Shown piece after piece: positions 1 through 7,246 of a DNA stretch of 64,000 nt (position 1 is its first letter; each line of letters opens with the position of its first letter). The position numbers and the translations under genes were made by a program. The stretch lies in contig JAWPML010000001.1 in the NCBI GenBank assembly GCA_033344915.1, positions 3,367,736 to 3,431,735 of the forward strand, given 5' to 3'. The stretch is from Acidimicrobiales bacterium (GTDB lineage: Bacteria > Actinomycetota > Acidimicrobiia > Acidimicrobiales > Aldehydirespiratoraceae). The notes beneath the pieces are model-generated. The model saw nothing but the letters and a program-made list of their open reading frames with translations, was not told the DNA's origin and did not search any database.

Positions 1-184
1 GCGTCGGGCCGGTGCGCACGCCCGGAAGGAGCGTGGCGAGGGCGGCGCGGCGATCGTCGTCCGGCTCGACGACGTGGAGTTCCTCCGGCGGCGCCCAGCC
101 GTTGGCCACGAGGCCGCCCACCAGGGCCTCGGCCATCTTGCCGCCGCCGACGATCTGGAGCGTGGTTCGCACGGTGTCAGTCAC
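1..184 (-). CDS. proC: Pyrroline-5-carboxylate reductase, N-terminal part (cut by window edge)
   Basis: Only the first 61 codons are inside the window; the rest lies left of base 1. The translation from a GTG at 184 opens with TLQIVGGGKMAEALVGGLV, the Rossmann nucleotide-binding start of ProC, followed by the beta-strand LHVVEPDDDRR. ProC reduces pyrroline-5-carboxylate to proline with NAD(P)H in the cytosol. It is the last gene of the minus-strand block that includes the YbjN and MshA-like genes, but a 123-base gap with a promoter-like sequence separates it from ybjN, so it may have its own transcript. The family call rests on the N-terminus alone. Confidence 0.75.
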   Translation of the reverse strand, partial: MTDTVRTTLQIVGGGKMAEALVGGLVANGWAPPEELHVVEPDDDRRAALATLLPGVRTGPT

Positions 185-278
185 GTCCGGCACCGTAACG
201 CCCGACGGCGGAGGTGCCCGGTGGAGACAGGTACAACGCACTTCCCCGAGCGTCCGAGTCCCCACCGGGCTGGGAACG

Positions 279-306
279 AATATACATGAAATGACGTGAA
301 ACGCAA
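279..306 (-). promoter_or_regulatory. Candidate sigma-70-type promoter for proC
   Basis: On the minus strand a TTGCGT (301-306) is followed after 16 bases by TATATT (279-284), in an island that is strikingly AT-rich for this genome. The -35 overlaps the end zone of the YbjN gene, and the proC start lies about 95 bases downstream. This is by eye only; a long leader would be implied. Confidence 0.35.
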
Positions 307-307
307 C

Positions 308-772
308 TCACCCGTCGAACCGGGAGGCGAACCCGATCCGCAGGGCCGGTTTGAAGATCAGCTCCACCGCCGCCCACATCGAGCCGAGGATGCGATCGAG
401 CTCGGCGTCGGTCACGGCGGCAACCGGCAGCGACCCGCGCAGGAACACGGCGTGTTCCTCGCCGATCTCGAGGTGCAGCCCGGTGAGCTTGCGGTTGCGG
501 ATCAGCAGGTGCTCGTAGAACGCGGCCTCGTTCTCCTCGGGGGCCGGCATGAGGAACGTCTCGAAACCGAGGGTGCGCTGGCCGAGCGTCCACCAGGCCG
601 TCCACACGTCCTTCTCCTCGCCCCGGACGCGGACGAACCAGCGCACGATGTCGTCGGGCGACCGCTCGACGGCTTCGAGCGCGGGATTCTCCGCCATCTC
701 GGCCGCGAGCCAGGCGTCGATACGGGCCTCGAGGTCGGCGAGCTCCTCCGCGGTGGCCGGCGGGGACTGCAC
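308..772 (-). CDS. YbjN-domain protein
   Basis: 154 residues from a GTG three bases after the stop of the MshA-like gene, so probably co-translated with it. The fold is the YbjN (bacterial sensory transduction regulator-like) type: an N-terminal helical part, a WFVRVRGEEKDVWTAWWTLG strand pair, then the helix AAFYEHLLIRNRKLTGLHLE and the strand EHAVFLRGSLPV typical of the family. Members bind other proteins and are often placed beside mshA and a phosphoglycerate-mutase-type gene in actinobacteria, the arrangement found here. No catalytic residues are expected. The precise role is unknown. Confidence 0.75.
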   Translation of the reverse strand: MQSPPATAEELADLEARIDAWLAAEMAENPALEAVERSPDDIVRWFVRVRGEEKDVWTAWWTLGQRTLGFETFLMPAPEENEAAFYEHLLIRNRKLTGLHLEIGEEHAVFLRGSLPVAAVTDAELDRILGSMWAAVELIFKPALRIGFASRFDG

Positions 773-775
773 GTC

Positions 776-1987
776 TCAGGCGAGACAGTCGACGGGTTCG
801 CGCTCGCCGAGGTCGTGGTACACCCGCCGGAGCCGGCCGGCCATGGTGGTCCAGGTGTAGGACGCCGCGGCGTCCGCCGCGTTGCGACCGAGCTCGTCGG
901 CGAGGAGCGGCGAGTCCAGGATCCGCCGGGTGGCGGCCGCGAAGTCGCGGGGATCGCGCCCCGCGATCCGGAACCCGGTGCGGCCTTCGTCGACGAGGGT
1001 GCGCAGCCCGCCGACATCCGACGCGACCACGGGCGTGCCACAGGCTGCGGCCTCGAGGGCGACCAGCCCGAACGACTCGCTGCGTGACGGCACGAGGCAC
1101 ACGTCGGCGGCCCGGTAGTAGGTGGAGAGGACGTGGTGGGGCTGGGGCGGGATCATCGTGACCCGGTCGACGAGCCCGCGGTCCGCGATCAGCTTCTCGA
1201 TCTTGTGCACCTCGTCGTCGCCCTCCAGACCACTGGATCCGCCGACGATCAGGAGCTGCGCATCGTCGAGATCCAGCGCGGCCAGCGTCTCCACGGCAAC
1301 ATCCACGCCCTTGAGCGGCTGGATGCGACCGACGAACAGCAGCAGCGGATCGGGTCCGAGGTCGAGGGCCCGGCGGGCTCCGTCGCGGGCCCCCGGCGAG
1401 AAAAAGGCGTGGTCGACGCCCGGCGGCACGACCTCCACCCGATCGGGATCGGCGCCATAGTGGCTGACCAGCTCGTGCAGCTCGGTGACGGAGTTGGCCG
1501 TGATGACGTCCGCGCAGCGGATGACCTCGGCTTCCGCATCGATGCGCCGCTGGGGTTCGGGGTCGCCGGTCTCCGCCTTCACCCGGGCGAGCGTGTGGAA
1601 GGTGGTCACCAGCGGCAGGTCGAGCTCGTGCTTCAACCGGTGCCCGGCGACACCCGACAGCCAGTAGTTGGCGTGGATGACGTCGACCGGGTCGTCGGCG
1701 AGTCGGGCGGCGACGGCGTCGGAGAACAGGTCCACGATCTCCGGCAGTTGCTCCTTCGCCAGCTCGACCGGTCCGGCGTCGACGTGCACGACCCGGAACC
1801 CCGGCTCGACCTCGACGACGTCGGGCAGGTCGTGGGTCCAGCGGCGCACGAAGACGGTGGCGTCGGTACCGCCCTGGGCGAGCGAGGAGACCAGCTCGCG
1901 GATGTAGACGTTCATCCCGCCCGCGTCACCGGTGCCCGGCTGGACCAGGGGGGACGTGTGGAGGGACAGCACCGCGACGCGACTCAC
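776..1987 (-). CDS. mshA: GT4 glycosyltransferase, D-inositol-3-phosphate glycosyltransferase (MshA)-like
   Basis: About 403 residues. The N-terminus VAVLSLHTSPLVQPGTGDAG and the next GGMNVYIREL match the MshA signature; the C-terminal half has the GT-B donor site (FVGRIQPLKGVDVAVETL, then SESFGLVALEAAACGTPVVA). MshA joins GlcNAc from UDP-GlcNAc to inositol 3-phosphate, the first step of mycothiol synthesis. I prefer the GTG at 1987 because GGAG lies six bases upstream and the conserved fold starts there; an in-frame ATG at 2020 would add 11 residues. Upstream is the RsiG-like gene, downstream YbjN, the order known around mshA in other actinobacteria. A related GT4 with another acceptor cannot be excluded. 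Confidence 0.72.
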   Translation of the reverse strand: MSRVAVLSLHTSPLVQPGTGDAGGMNVYIRELVSSLAQGGTDATVFVRRWTHDLPDVVEVEPGFRVVHVDAGPVELAKEQLPEIVDLFSDAVAARLADDPVDVIHANYWLSGVAGHRLKHELDLPLVTTFHTLARVKAETGDPEPQRRIDAEAEVIRCADVITANSVTELHELVSHYGADPDRVEVVPPGVDHAFFSPGARDGARRALDLGPDPLLLFVGRIQPLKGVDVAVETLAALDLDDAQLLIVGGSSGLEGDDEVHKIEKLIADRGLVDRVTMIPPQPHHVLSTYYRAADVCLVPSRSESFGLVALEAAACGTPVVASDVGGLRTLVDEGRTGFRIAGRDPRDFAAATRRILDSPLLADELGRNAADAAASYTWTTMAGRLRRVYHDLGEREPVDCLA

Positions 1988-2024
1988 AGCCGTCTCCAAC
2001 GCTCCGGGCCCCGCCGACATTCCC

Positions 2025-2552
2025 TCATGCCGGCGTGGTGGGTGCTTCTCCGGCCGCGATGCGACGGGCGAGCTCGTCGTTCAGTGCATCGATGGTGGTG
2101 TGCAGCGTGCGGCGGCTGGTGCTCAACCGCTCCTCGAAGTCGCGCAAGGCGATGACCGCGGCGGAGAGCTCGGCGTCGGCGAGGTTCGCGACCTCGGTCA
2201 TGATCGACGGCCCCACGACGTCGTCGAGGACGTCGGACAGCGGGACGACGACCTCGTCCGGCGGATCGAGCTCCTGATCGACGCGACCGGAACCCGGTGC
2301 CCGGACACCGTCGCTCAACAGGTCCGGCAGGCGGGCGACCAGATCGGCCAGGTCACCACCACCGCCGTTGGCCCGGCGCTCGACCTCCGCGACGATCACA
2401 TCGAGGCGCCCCTGGGCGAGTCGGCGGACGTAGGACACGCCGTTCTCCAGGTCGGTGCACTCCGAACGCATCTCACGCAGGCTGTCGGTCGCGGCATCGT
2501 GGACGCCCGCCAGGTACTCGGGCTCCAACACACGCTGCAGATCGGGAATCAT
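2025..2552 (-). CDS. rsiG: RsiG-like anti-sigma factor with two c-di-GMP-binding motifs
   Basis: 175 residues, helical and without membrane segments. Residues 36-51 fit the RsiG signature E(X)3S(X)2R(X)3Q(X)3D exactly (E36, S40, R43, Q47, D51). Residues 140-155 repeat it with one change (E140, S144, R147, H151 in place of Q, D155). In Streptomyces, RsiG binds c-di-GMP through two such helices and then sequesters the sporulation sigma factor WhiG; simpler actinobacterial homologues carry one motif and dimerise. A Gly-rich and acidic linker of about 80 residues separates the two helices here. It lies directly upstream of the mshA-like gene. No sigma factor of the WhiG type is visible in this window. 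Family assignment is strong; the target sigma factor is inference. Confidence 0.8.
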   Translation of the reverse strand: MIPDLQRVLEPEYLAGVHDAATDSLREMRSECTDLENGVSYVRRLAQGRLDVIVAEVERRANGGGGDLADLVARLPDLLSDGVRAPGSGRVDQELDPPDEVVVPLSDVLDDVVGPSIMTEVANLADAELSAAVIALRDFEERLSTSRRTLHTTIDALNDELARRIAAGEAPTTPA

Positions 2553-2587
2553 CGTCAGGTCATCTCCGGCTCGAACGACGGTGCACT

Positions 2588-2848
2588 CTACCGGGCCGAC
2601 GAGCGGGCGTCGGATCCGCCCGAAACCGGCGGAAGCACGGCGACTTCGTCCGCCTCGGCGACCGGGTGGTCACGCTCGACGGGATCACCGTTGCACCAGA
2701 TGGTCGCCGTGTCGAGCACGCCCGCGAACGCTGCGCCGTACTTCGCCGCGGCCGCATCGAGCACCGCGCCGACGGTGTCACCGGCGAGTTCGTCGGCCTT
2801 GGTGCCGGCAGCCTCGCGGGCCGATGCGAACAGTCGGAGACGGGCCAT
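2588..2848 (-). CDS. MoaD/ThiS-family ubiquitin-like sulfur carrier with C-terminal extension
   Basis: 86 residues with the beta-grasp pattern of molybdopterin synthase small subunit: RLRLFASAREAAG at the start, WCNGDPV in the middle, DEVAVLPPVSGG near the end. In this family the terminal Gly-Gly is adenylated and thiocarboxylated, so it normally is the end of the chain. Here the GG (77-78) is followed by eight more residues, SDARSSAR, before a TAG. That needs either proteolytic trimming, as JAMM-type proteases do for some relatives, or means the protein does not act as a thiocarboxylate carrier. The start is the ATG at 2848; an upstream in-frame ATG at 2887 would add 13 unconserved residues. 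It is divergent from the histidine phosphatase gene. No moaE or moeB is nearby. Confidence 0.72.
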   Translation of the reverse strand: MARLRLFASAREAAGTKADELAGDTVGAVLDAAAAKYGAAFAGVLDTATIWCNGDPVERDHPVAEADEVAVLPPVSGGSDARSSAR

Positions 2849-2919
2849 CCGCGTCCACGGTACCGGCGGTCGCGGCATCCCTCTCACTGTCAGTGCCCAC
2901 CGGTACGGTCGGCTCGAAC

Positions 2920-3513
2920 ATGCTGAACGTGCTCATCGCCCGCCACGGACAGTCGGAATGGAACGCCCTCGGCAAGTGGCAGGGCCAGGCCGACCCGCCA
3001 CTCTCCGACCTCGGTCGCTCCCAGGCCGCCGGCGCCGCCACGCAGCTCGGCATGTTCGACGCGATCATCGCGAGCGACCTCGACCGGGCGCTCACCACCG
3101 CGATGATCATCGCCGACGGCATCGGCGTCGGCCCCGTCCTGGTCGAGCCGGCGTTTCGCGAACGGTGCGCCGGTGAGTACGAGGGCCTCACGCGTGACGA
3201 CATCGAGGAGCGCTACCCGGGCGCGCTCGACGCCCGCGAGTGGCCCCCGGGCTGGGAGCCGGACCACGCCGTGCACGAGCGGGTCATCGCCGGGCTCGAG
3301 CGCGTCCGGACCGACCTCACGAGCGGCGACGTCCTCGTGATCGCCCACGGTGGCGTCATCTACGCGCTCGAGAACCACCACGGCGCCGACCACGAACGCA
3401 TCGCCAATCTCGGCGGGCGCTGGTTCCACCACGACGGCACCCGCTGGTCGCTGGGCGAGCGGGTCCAGCTCAGCCCCGACGACGTCACCATCGAGAGCCA
3501 GGACATCCTGTGA
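2920..3513 (+). CDS. Histidine phosphatase superfamily (phosphoglycerate-mutase-like) protein
   Basis: 197 residues. The catalytic signature ARHGQSEWN is at the N-terminus, the second conserved Arg/Glu region lies in AFRERCAGEYEGLTRDDIEE, and the second active-site His is in VIAHGGVIYALE. Such enzymes form a phosphohistidine intermediate and hydrolyse or transfer phosphate groups. The length fits broad-specificity phosphatases of the CobC/GpmB type better than the longer cofactor-dependent mutase. The first clear ATG (2920) immediately precedes the core strand LNVLIARHG. Substrate unknown; position close to the mshA block matches the common presence of a gpm-type gene there. Confidence 0.8.
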   Translation: MLNVLIARHGQSEWNALGKWQGQADPPLSDLGRSQAAGAATQLGMFDAIIASDLDRALTTAMIIADGIGVGPVLVEPAFRERCAGEYEGLTRDDIEERYPGALDAREWPPGWEPDHAVHERVIAGLERVRTDLTSGDVLVIAHGGVIYALENHHGADHERIANLGGRWFHHDGTRWSLGERVQLSPDDVTIESQDIL

Positions 3514-3535
3514 TCACGGCGTCGGGGGTCGGCCC

Positions 3536-4093
3536 ATGATGTCGTCGCGCTATCCGGTGGAGGTCATCCGCTCCGAGCGCCGGGTGAAGACCGTGTCGGC
3601 CCGGATCGTCGACGGGGTCATCCGCGTGCGCATCCCCTCGTGGATGAGCGACGCGGACGAGCAGAAGTTCGTCGCCGACGTCGTGGAGAAGATCGAGCAG
3701 GAGCGTCGGTCCCACGCGATCGACCTCGACACCCGGGCCGCCCGACTCGCCGACGACTACGGCCTGCCCCGTCCCGAGTCGATCCGCTGGTCCAAGACCC
3801 AGCAGCAGCGGTGGGGATCGTGTTCGGTCCACTCCGGCCACATCCGCATCAGCAATCGGCTCGTCGACGTACCGCCGTGGGTCCTCGACCACGTGATCAT
3901 CCACGAGCTCGCCCATCTGGAAGTGGCCGACCACTCCCCCGCGTTCCACGCCCTGGTCGAGCGCTACCCGCTCGCCGAACGGGCCACCGGTTATCTGCTC
4001 GCGCTCAACGATCGGCTCGATCGCATCCAGCCGCTCGAGGATGTCGAGCCCGCGGCGGACGAGGGCTTCGACGAACTCGACGCCGCGGGTTAG
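3536..4093 (+). CDS. YgjP-type (DUF45) M48-like zinc metallopeptidase
   Basis: 185 residues. The core motif RWGSCSVHSGHIRISNRL is followed by VLDHVIIHELAHLEVADHSP, the HExxH-type zinc site (HELAH) with a third His ligand in HSPAFH. Members of this YgjP family are predicted cytosolic metallopeptidases, often associated with restriction or stress loci, but their substrates are unknown. No signal peptide or membrane segment is present. The gene starts 22 bases after the histidine phosphatase, on the same strand, so the two may share a transcript. The C-terminal 25 residues are acidic and probably disordered. Confidence 0.82.
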   Translation: MMSSRYPVEVIRSERRVKTVSARIVDGVIRVRIPSWMSDADEQKFVADVVEKIEQERRSHAIDLDTRAARLADDYGLPRPESIRWSKTQQQRWGSCSVHSGHIRISNRLVDVPPWVLDHVIIHELAHLEVADHSPAFHALVERYPLAERATGYLLALNDRLDRIQPLEDVEPAADEGFDELDAAG

Positions 4094-4173
4094 ATCCGCT
4101 GTCGGCCCTCAGTCGGCCGGGGCGGACGAATCCTCATCCTGCCATCACGGTGTCACAGGGGGTGGGTATGATA

Positions 4174-4187
4174 CGAACGTATGTTCG
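4174..4187. promoter_or_regulatory. LexA (SOS) box overlapping the start of the DUF222-HNH gene
   Basis: CGAACGTATGTTCG is a perfect palindrome and fits the actinobacterial SOS box consensus TCGAAC-N4-GTTCGA apart from the outermost left base. It spans the ATG of the next gene (4181). Binding of LexA here would block initiation. In mycobacteria several genes of the same DUF222-HNH (13E12) family are preceded by SOS boxes, which supports the reading. Confidence 0.72.
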
Positions 4188-5470
4188 ATCCAGATGGGTT
4201 CGATGATCTGACCGCAGACGAGGCAGCCGCCGAGATCGCGCGGCTCGAGCGCGAACGCCGGCGCATCGATGCCGCCCAGCTCGCGTTGCTCGATCAGATC
4301 GACCGATCGCAGGTCTTCCGCACCGACGGGCACTTCTCGGCTCGGGTGATGATGCGTCTCCACGCGCACCTGTCCGGGCCGGAGGCATCGCAGCGGGATC
4401 GGGTGATGCTTTGCCTGCGTGACCTCCCGGATGTCGCGACGACGTATACGGATGGGCTGATCGGCACCGATCAGGTCCGCCGCCTCGCGGCGGTGTGGGC
4501 GAACCCGCGGGTCCGCGACCAGCTCGTTGCCTGCGAGGAGATCTTCCTCGCTGCCGCCCGGGAGATGGAGTATCGGGAGTTCGATCTCTTCTGCATCCAG
4601 TGGACGAACCTCGTCGATGTCGACGGCGCCCACGACAAGGCGAACCGCCGCTGGCGCCGCCGTCGCATCCAGCTGGATCAGGACCTCAACGGGTTCTGGA
4701 AGCTCGACGGTCGGCTCATGTCGTCCGACGGCGCCGACCTGAAGGAGATCCTCGACCATCTGGTGCAGGCGATGCGGCTGGGCGACATCGAGGCGGCCAA
4801 GGCCGAGCACGGCGACAACTGGCGACTCCATCTTCCCCGCACGCTGAGCCAGCTCCGCCACGACGCGTTCATCGAGCTCGTCCTGCGAGGCGCCGCCGTC
4901 GGCCCCGACGGCCAACCGGTCGAGCGCACGCTCGACCGCGTGGTCGACGAATCGACTTACGAGGCGCATGTGGCGGCCCTCCTCGGCGCCACCCCACCAC
5001 CCCTCGATCCCACCGATCCCCACCGGTTCTCCCGCACCACCGACGGCACCTACGTGAACCCGGCCGAACTCGTGGCGAGGTCGATGGTGGACCACGTCCG
5101 GCGGGTCGTCGTCAACGCGGCCGGGGTCGTCATCGACCTCGGCCGCCGATCCCGGCTCTTCACCGGCAATGCCCGCGACGCCGTGTTGCTCGCCGAGATC
5201 TCCTGCTACTGGACCGGTTGCTGGGTGCCCGCCACGTCCTGCGAGGCCGACCACCTGCTCCCCTGGGAGCGCGACGGCAGAACCAACCCCGGCAACGGGG
5301 GACCCGCCTGCGGGACGCACAACCGCATCAAGCAACAGGGCTTCCACACCTGGCGCGGCCCCGATGGCACCTGGCACATCGCCAGACCCGATGGCACCGC
5401 CGTCCCCGACCACCGCACCCATTGGCCCGGCGACCGCCCCGACGAAGACGGCTGGACGGCCGCGGCCTGA
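4181..5470 (+). CDS. DUF222 plus HNH endonuclease protein (13E12-like family)
   Basis: 429 residues. Residues 1 to about 310 form the helical DUF222 region; residues 342-381 form a zinc-stabilised HNH nuclease module, with Cys pairs at 342/347 and 354/377, CEADHLLPWERDGRTNPGNG holding the catalytic His (358), then ACGTHNRIK. The family is amplified in actinobacteria (the 13E12 proteins of mycobacteria); DNA nicking is predicted but the biological role is unsettled. The gene is probably LexA-controlled, since an SOS box overlaps its ATG. It is a single complete copy with no flanking repeats, and converges with the ABC1 kinase gene with one base between the stops. Confidence 0.85.
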   Translation: MFDPDGFDDLTADEAAAEIARLERERRRIDAAQLALLDQIDRSQVFRTDGHFSARVMMRLHAHLSGPEASQRDRVMLCLRDLPDVATTYTDGLIGTDQVRRLAAVWANPRVRDQLVACEEIFLAAAREMEYREFDLFCIQWTNLVDVDGAHDKANRRWRRRRIQLDQDLNGFWKLDGRLMSSDGADLKEILDHLVQAMRLGDIEAAKAEHGDNWRLHLPRTLSQLRHDAFIELVLRGAAVGPDGQPVERTLDRVVDESTYEAHVAALLGATPPPLDPTDPHRFSRTTDGTYVNPAELVARSMVDHVRRVVVNAAGVVIDLGRRSRLFTGNARDAVLLAEISCYWTGCWVPATSCEADHLLPWERDGRTNPGNGGPACGTHNRIKQQGFHTWRGPDGTWHIARPDGTAVPDHRTHWPGDRPDEDGWTAAA

Positions 5471-5471
5471 C

Positions 5472-6965
5472 TCAGCCCGCGGTGGCGCGCGACGCGGCCC
5501 AGTCGGCCTCTTCCTCGCCGAGCGGCGTGCTGGGCGGGGCGTCGGTCCAGACCCACAGTTCCTCGGAGATCGCCCGCCAATTGGCCGTGGCACCGAGCTG
5601 GCCGAGAATGGAGAACAGGCCGAGGTTGATCCGCTGGATGAGCGCGAAGGTCGGGGGCACGTTCGTGTGCTTCAGGATGGCGTGGGTCTTGGCGTCGAAC
5701 GTCTGGTAGAGCAGCCCGACGCTGTAGTCGGTGGTCACGGTGACGGGCTCGTCCTCGAGGATCAGCTCGTAGTACGCCGTGAACCAGTCGTAGATGTCCT
5801 CGTCGGAGAACGGGGCGTCGGCGCGGAGCACTTCCTGCTCCTCCGCCGCGGCCCGGAAGACCGCGGGATCGCGGTCGATCATCGCCCGGATCAGCACGGC
5901 GAACTGGTCGACCTCCTGCTCCGCGAAGTGCTTGACGAGGCCGAAGTCGAGGAAGGCGACCCGACCGTCGTCGGCCAGGAGGTAGTTGCCGGGATGCGGG
6001 TCGCCGTTGAACACGTAGTGCCGGTTCAGACTGCGGAACACGAAGCGGTAGAGGATCTCGGCGACCCGCTGGCGCTCGTCCTCGTCCGCCTCGTAGATCG
6101 CCTCGAACGGCCGGCCGGGGACGAACTCGGTGGTGAGCACGTTGCCCGTCGAGAGATCGTCGTGGACGGCCGGCACCCACACGTGGGGGTGGCCGGCGTA
6201 GTAGTCGGCGAACAACCGCTGGTTGGCGGCCTCGATGCGATAGTCGAGTTCCTCGCCGATGCGGGCCCGCAGTTCCTCGACGAGCTCGTCGGGGTTGAGC
6301 CCCGGGTAGACCATGCCGAGCAACATCGCGAGCCGTTCGGTGTTGTCCAGGTCGGACGCGATCGCCTCGGCGATGCCGGGGTACTGCACCTTCACCGCGA
6401 CGTCGCGGCCGTCCAGGGTGCGGGCCCGGTGGACCTGCCCGATCGACGCGGCGGCGATCGGCTCGGGATCGATCTCGGCGAACAGCTCGTGGAGCGGGCG
6501 ACCCAGGGACCGCTCGATCTCGGTCAACGCCAGGTCGGACGGCATCGGCGGTGCGTCCGAGCGCAGCCCGGCGAGCGCCTGGCGCATGGGCTCGGGCATC
6601 CCCTCGTCGAGATAGCTCGCCATCTGGCCGAGCTTCATCAAGGCGCCCTTCATCTCACCGAGGGCACCGACCACATCCTCGGCTTCGCGGCGCTCGAGGT
6701 CGGCCTGGAGGCGGCGGCGGGTCTCGTCGGACGCCAACCGTGATCGCGCCTTCGTGAAGCCACGGTCGGCGGCCCGGCGGGCGGCGAGGCGCCCCATCTC
6801 GATCCGCCGCTGACCCTTGGACAGGGCGCGGATCGGGGACGGCGCCCCCGTCGCGTCGCCATCGCCGCCCGGGGCACTCCGGACCCGGCGGACCAGCGCG
6901 ACGATCCCGCCGAGGGCCGCGCCGACGAGCGCGCCGACGAGCCCGACGCGGAGGACCCGTCGCAC
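5472..6965 (-). CDS. ABC1/UbiB-family atypical protein kinase
   Basis: 497 residues from a GTG at 6965, chosen because GGAGGAG (6974-6980) precedes it by eight bases. An N-terminal hydrophobic segment (about residues 5-22) anchors it to the membrane. The ABC1 hallmarks are present: the KxGQ motif in [20 protein letters not shown], the nucleotide-binding lysine in VAVKVQYPG, the catalytic FNGDPHPGN and the metal-binding LDFG. UbiB-like proteins support isoprenoid quinone or lipid homeostasis and have ATPase rather than classic kinase activity. The start overlaps the RBS zone and stop of the small acidic gene upstream, so the two are probably translationally coupled. Confidence 0.85.
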   Translation of the reverse strand: MRRVLRVGLVGALVGAALGGIVALVRRVRSAPGGDGDATGAPSPIRALSKGQRRIEMGRLAARRAADRGFTKARSRLASDETRRRLQADLERREAEDVVGALGEMKGALMKLGQMASYLDEGMPEPMRQALAGLRSDAPPMPSDLALTEIERSLGRPLHELFAEIDPEPIAAASIGQVHRARTLDGRDVAVKVQYPGIAEAIASDLDNTERLAMLLGMVYPGLNPDELVEELRARIGEELDYRIEAANQRLFADYYAGHPHVWVPAVHDDLSTGNVLTTEFVPGRPFEAIYEADEDERQRVAEILYRFVFRSLNRHYVFNGDPHPGNYLLADDGRVAFLDFGLVKHFAEQEVDQFAVLIRAMIDRDPAVFRAAAEEQEVLRADAPFSDEDIYDWFTAYYELILEDEPVTVTTDYSVGLLYQTFDAKTHAILKHTNVPPTFALIQRINLGLFSILGQLGATANWRAISEELWVWTDAPPSTPLGEEEADWAASRATAG

Positions 6966-6970
6966 GAGGA

Positions 6971-7186
6971 CTACTCCTCCTCGTCGAGCCCCGCGGCGAG
7001 TGCCTCGGCGGTGTCGAGATCGTCGGCGTCGAGCGCGTCGAGGGCGGAGGCGACGGTGTCGAGATCGGACTGGAACCCGTCGAGCAGCTCGTCCTTCGGC
7101 GCGGCCTCGTCGGGCTCGTCCACCTCGTCGGACACCGGGGCCGGCGCCGGATCGGGGGACGACGTCTCGTGTGTCGACTCGTGCAT
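6971..7186 (-). CDS. Small acidic protein, unknown function
   Basis: 71 residues, highly acidic, no cysteines, no membrane segment. The C-terminal half, DTVASALDALDADDLDTAEA, is a predicted helix pair rich in Asp and Ala; the N-terminal half is Pro/Glu-rich and probably disordered. Its stop lies six bases before the GTG of the ABC1 kinase gene and the terminal Glu codons supply that gene's ribosome binding site, which supports it being a real gene and a partner in the same operon. I do not recognise a family. The start is the ATG at 7186. Confidence 0.6.
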   Translation of the reverse strand: MHESTHETSSPDPAPAPVSDEVDEPDEAAPKDELLDGFQSDLDTVASALDALDADDLDTAEALAAGLDEEE

Positions 7187-7246
7187 CGCTGCGAGGGTAG
7201 CCACCCGTTTGGCCGTCCCGGCGCCACACCGGGCACGCTGTGGGCC

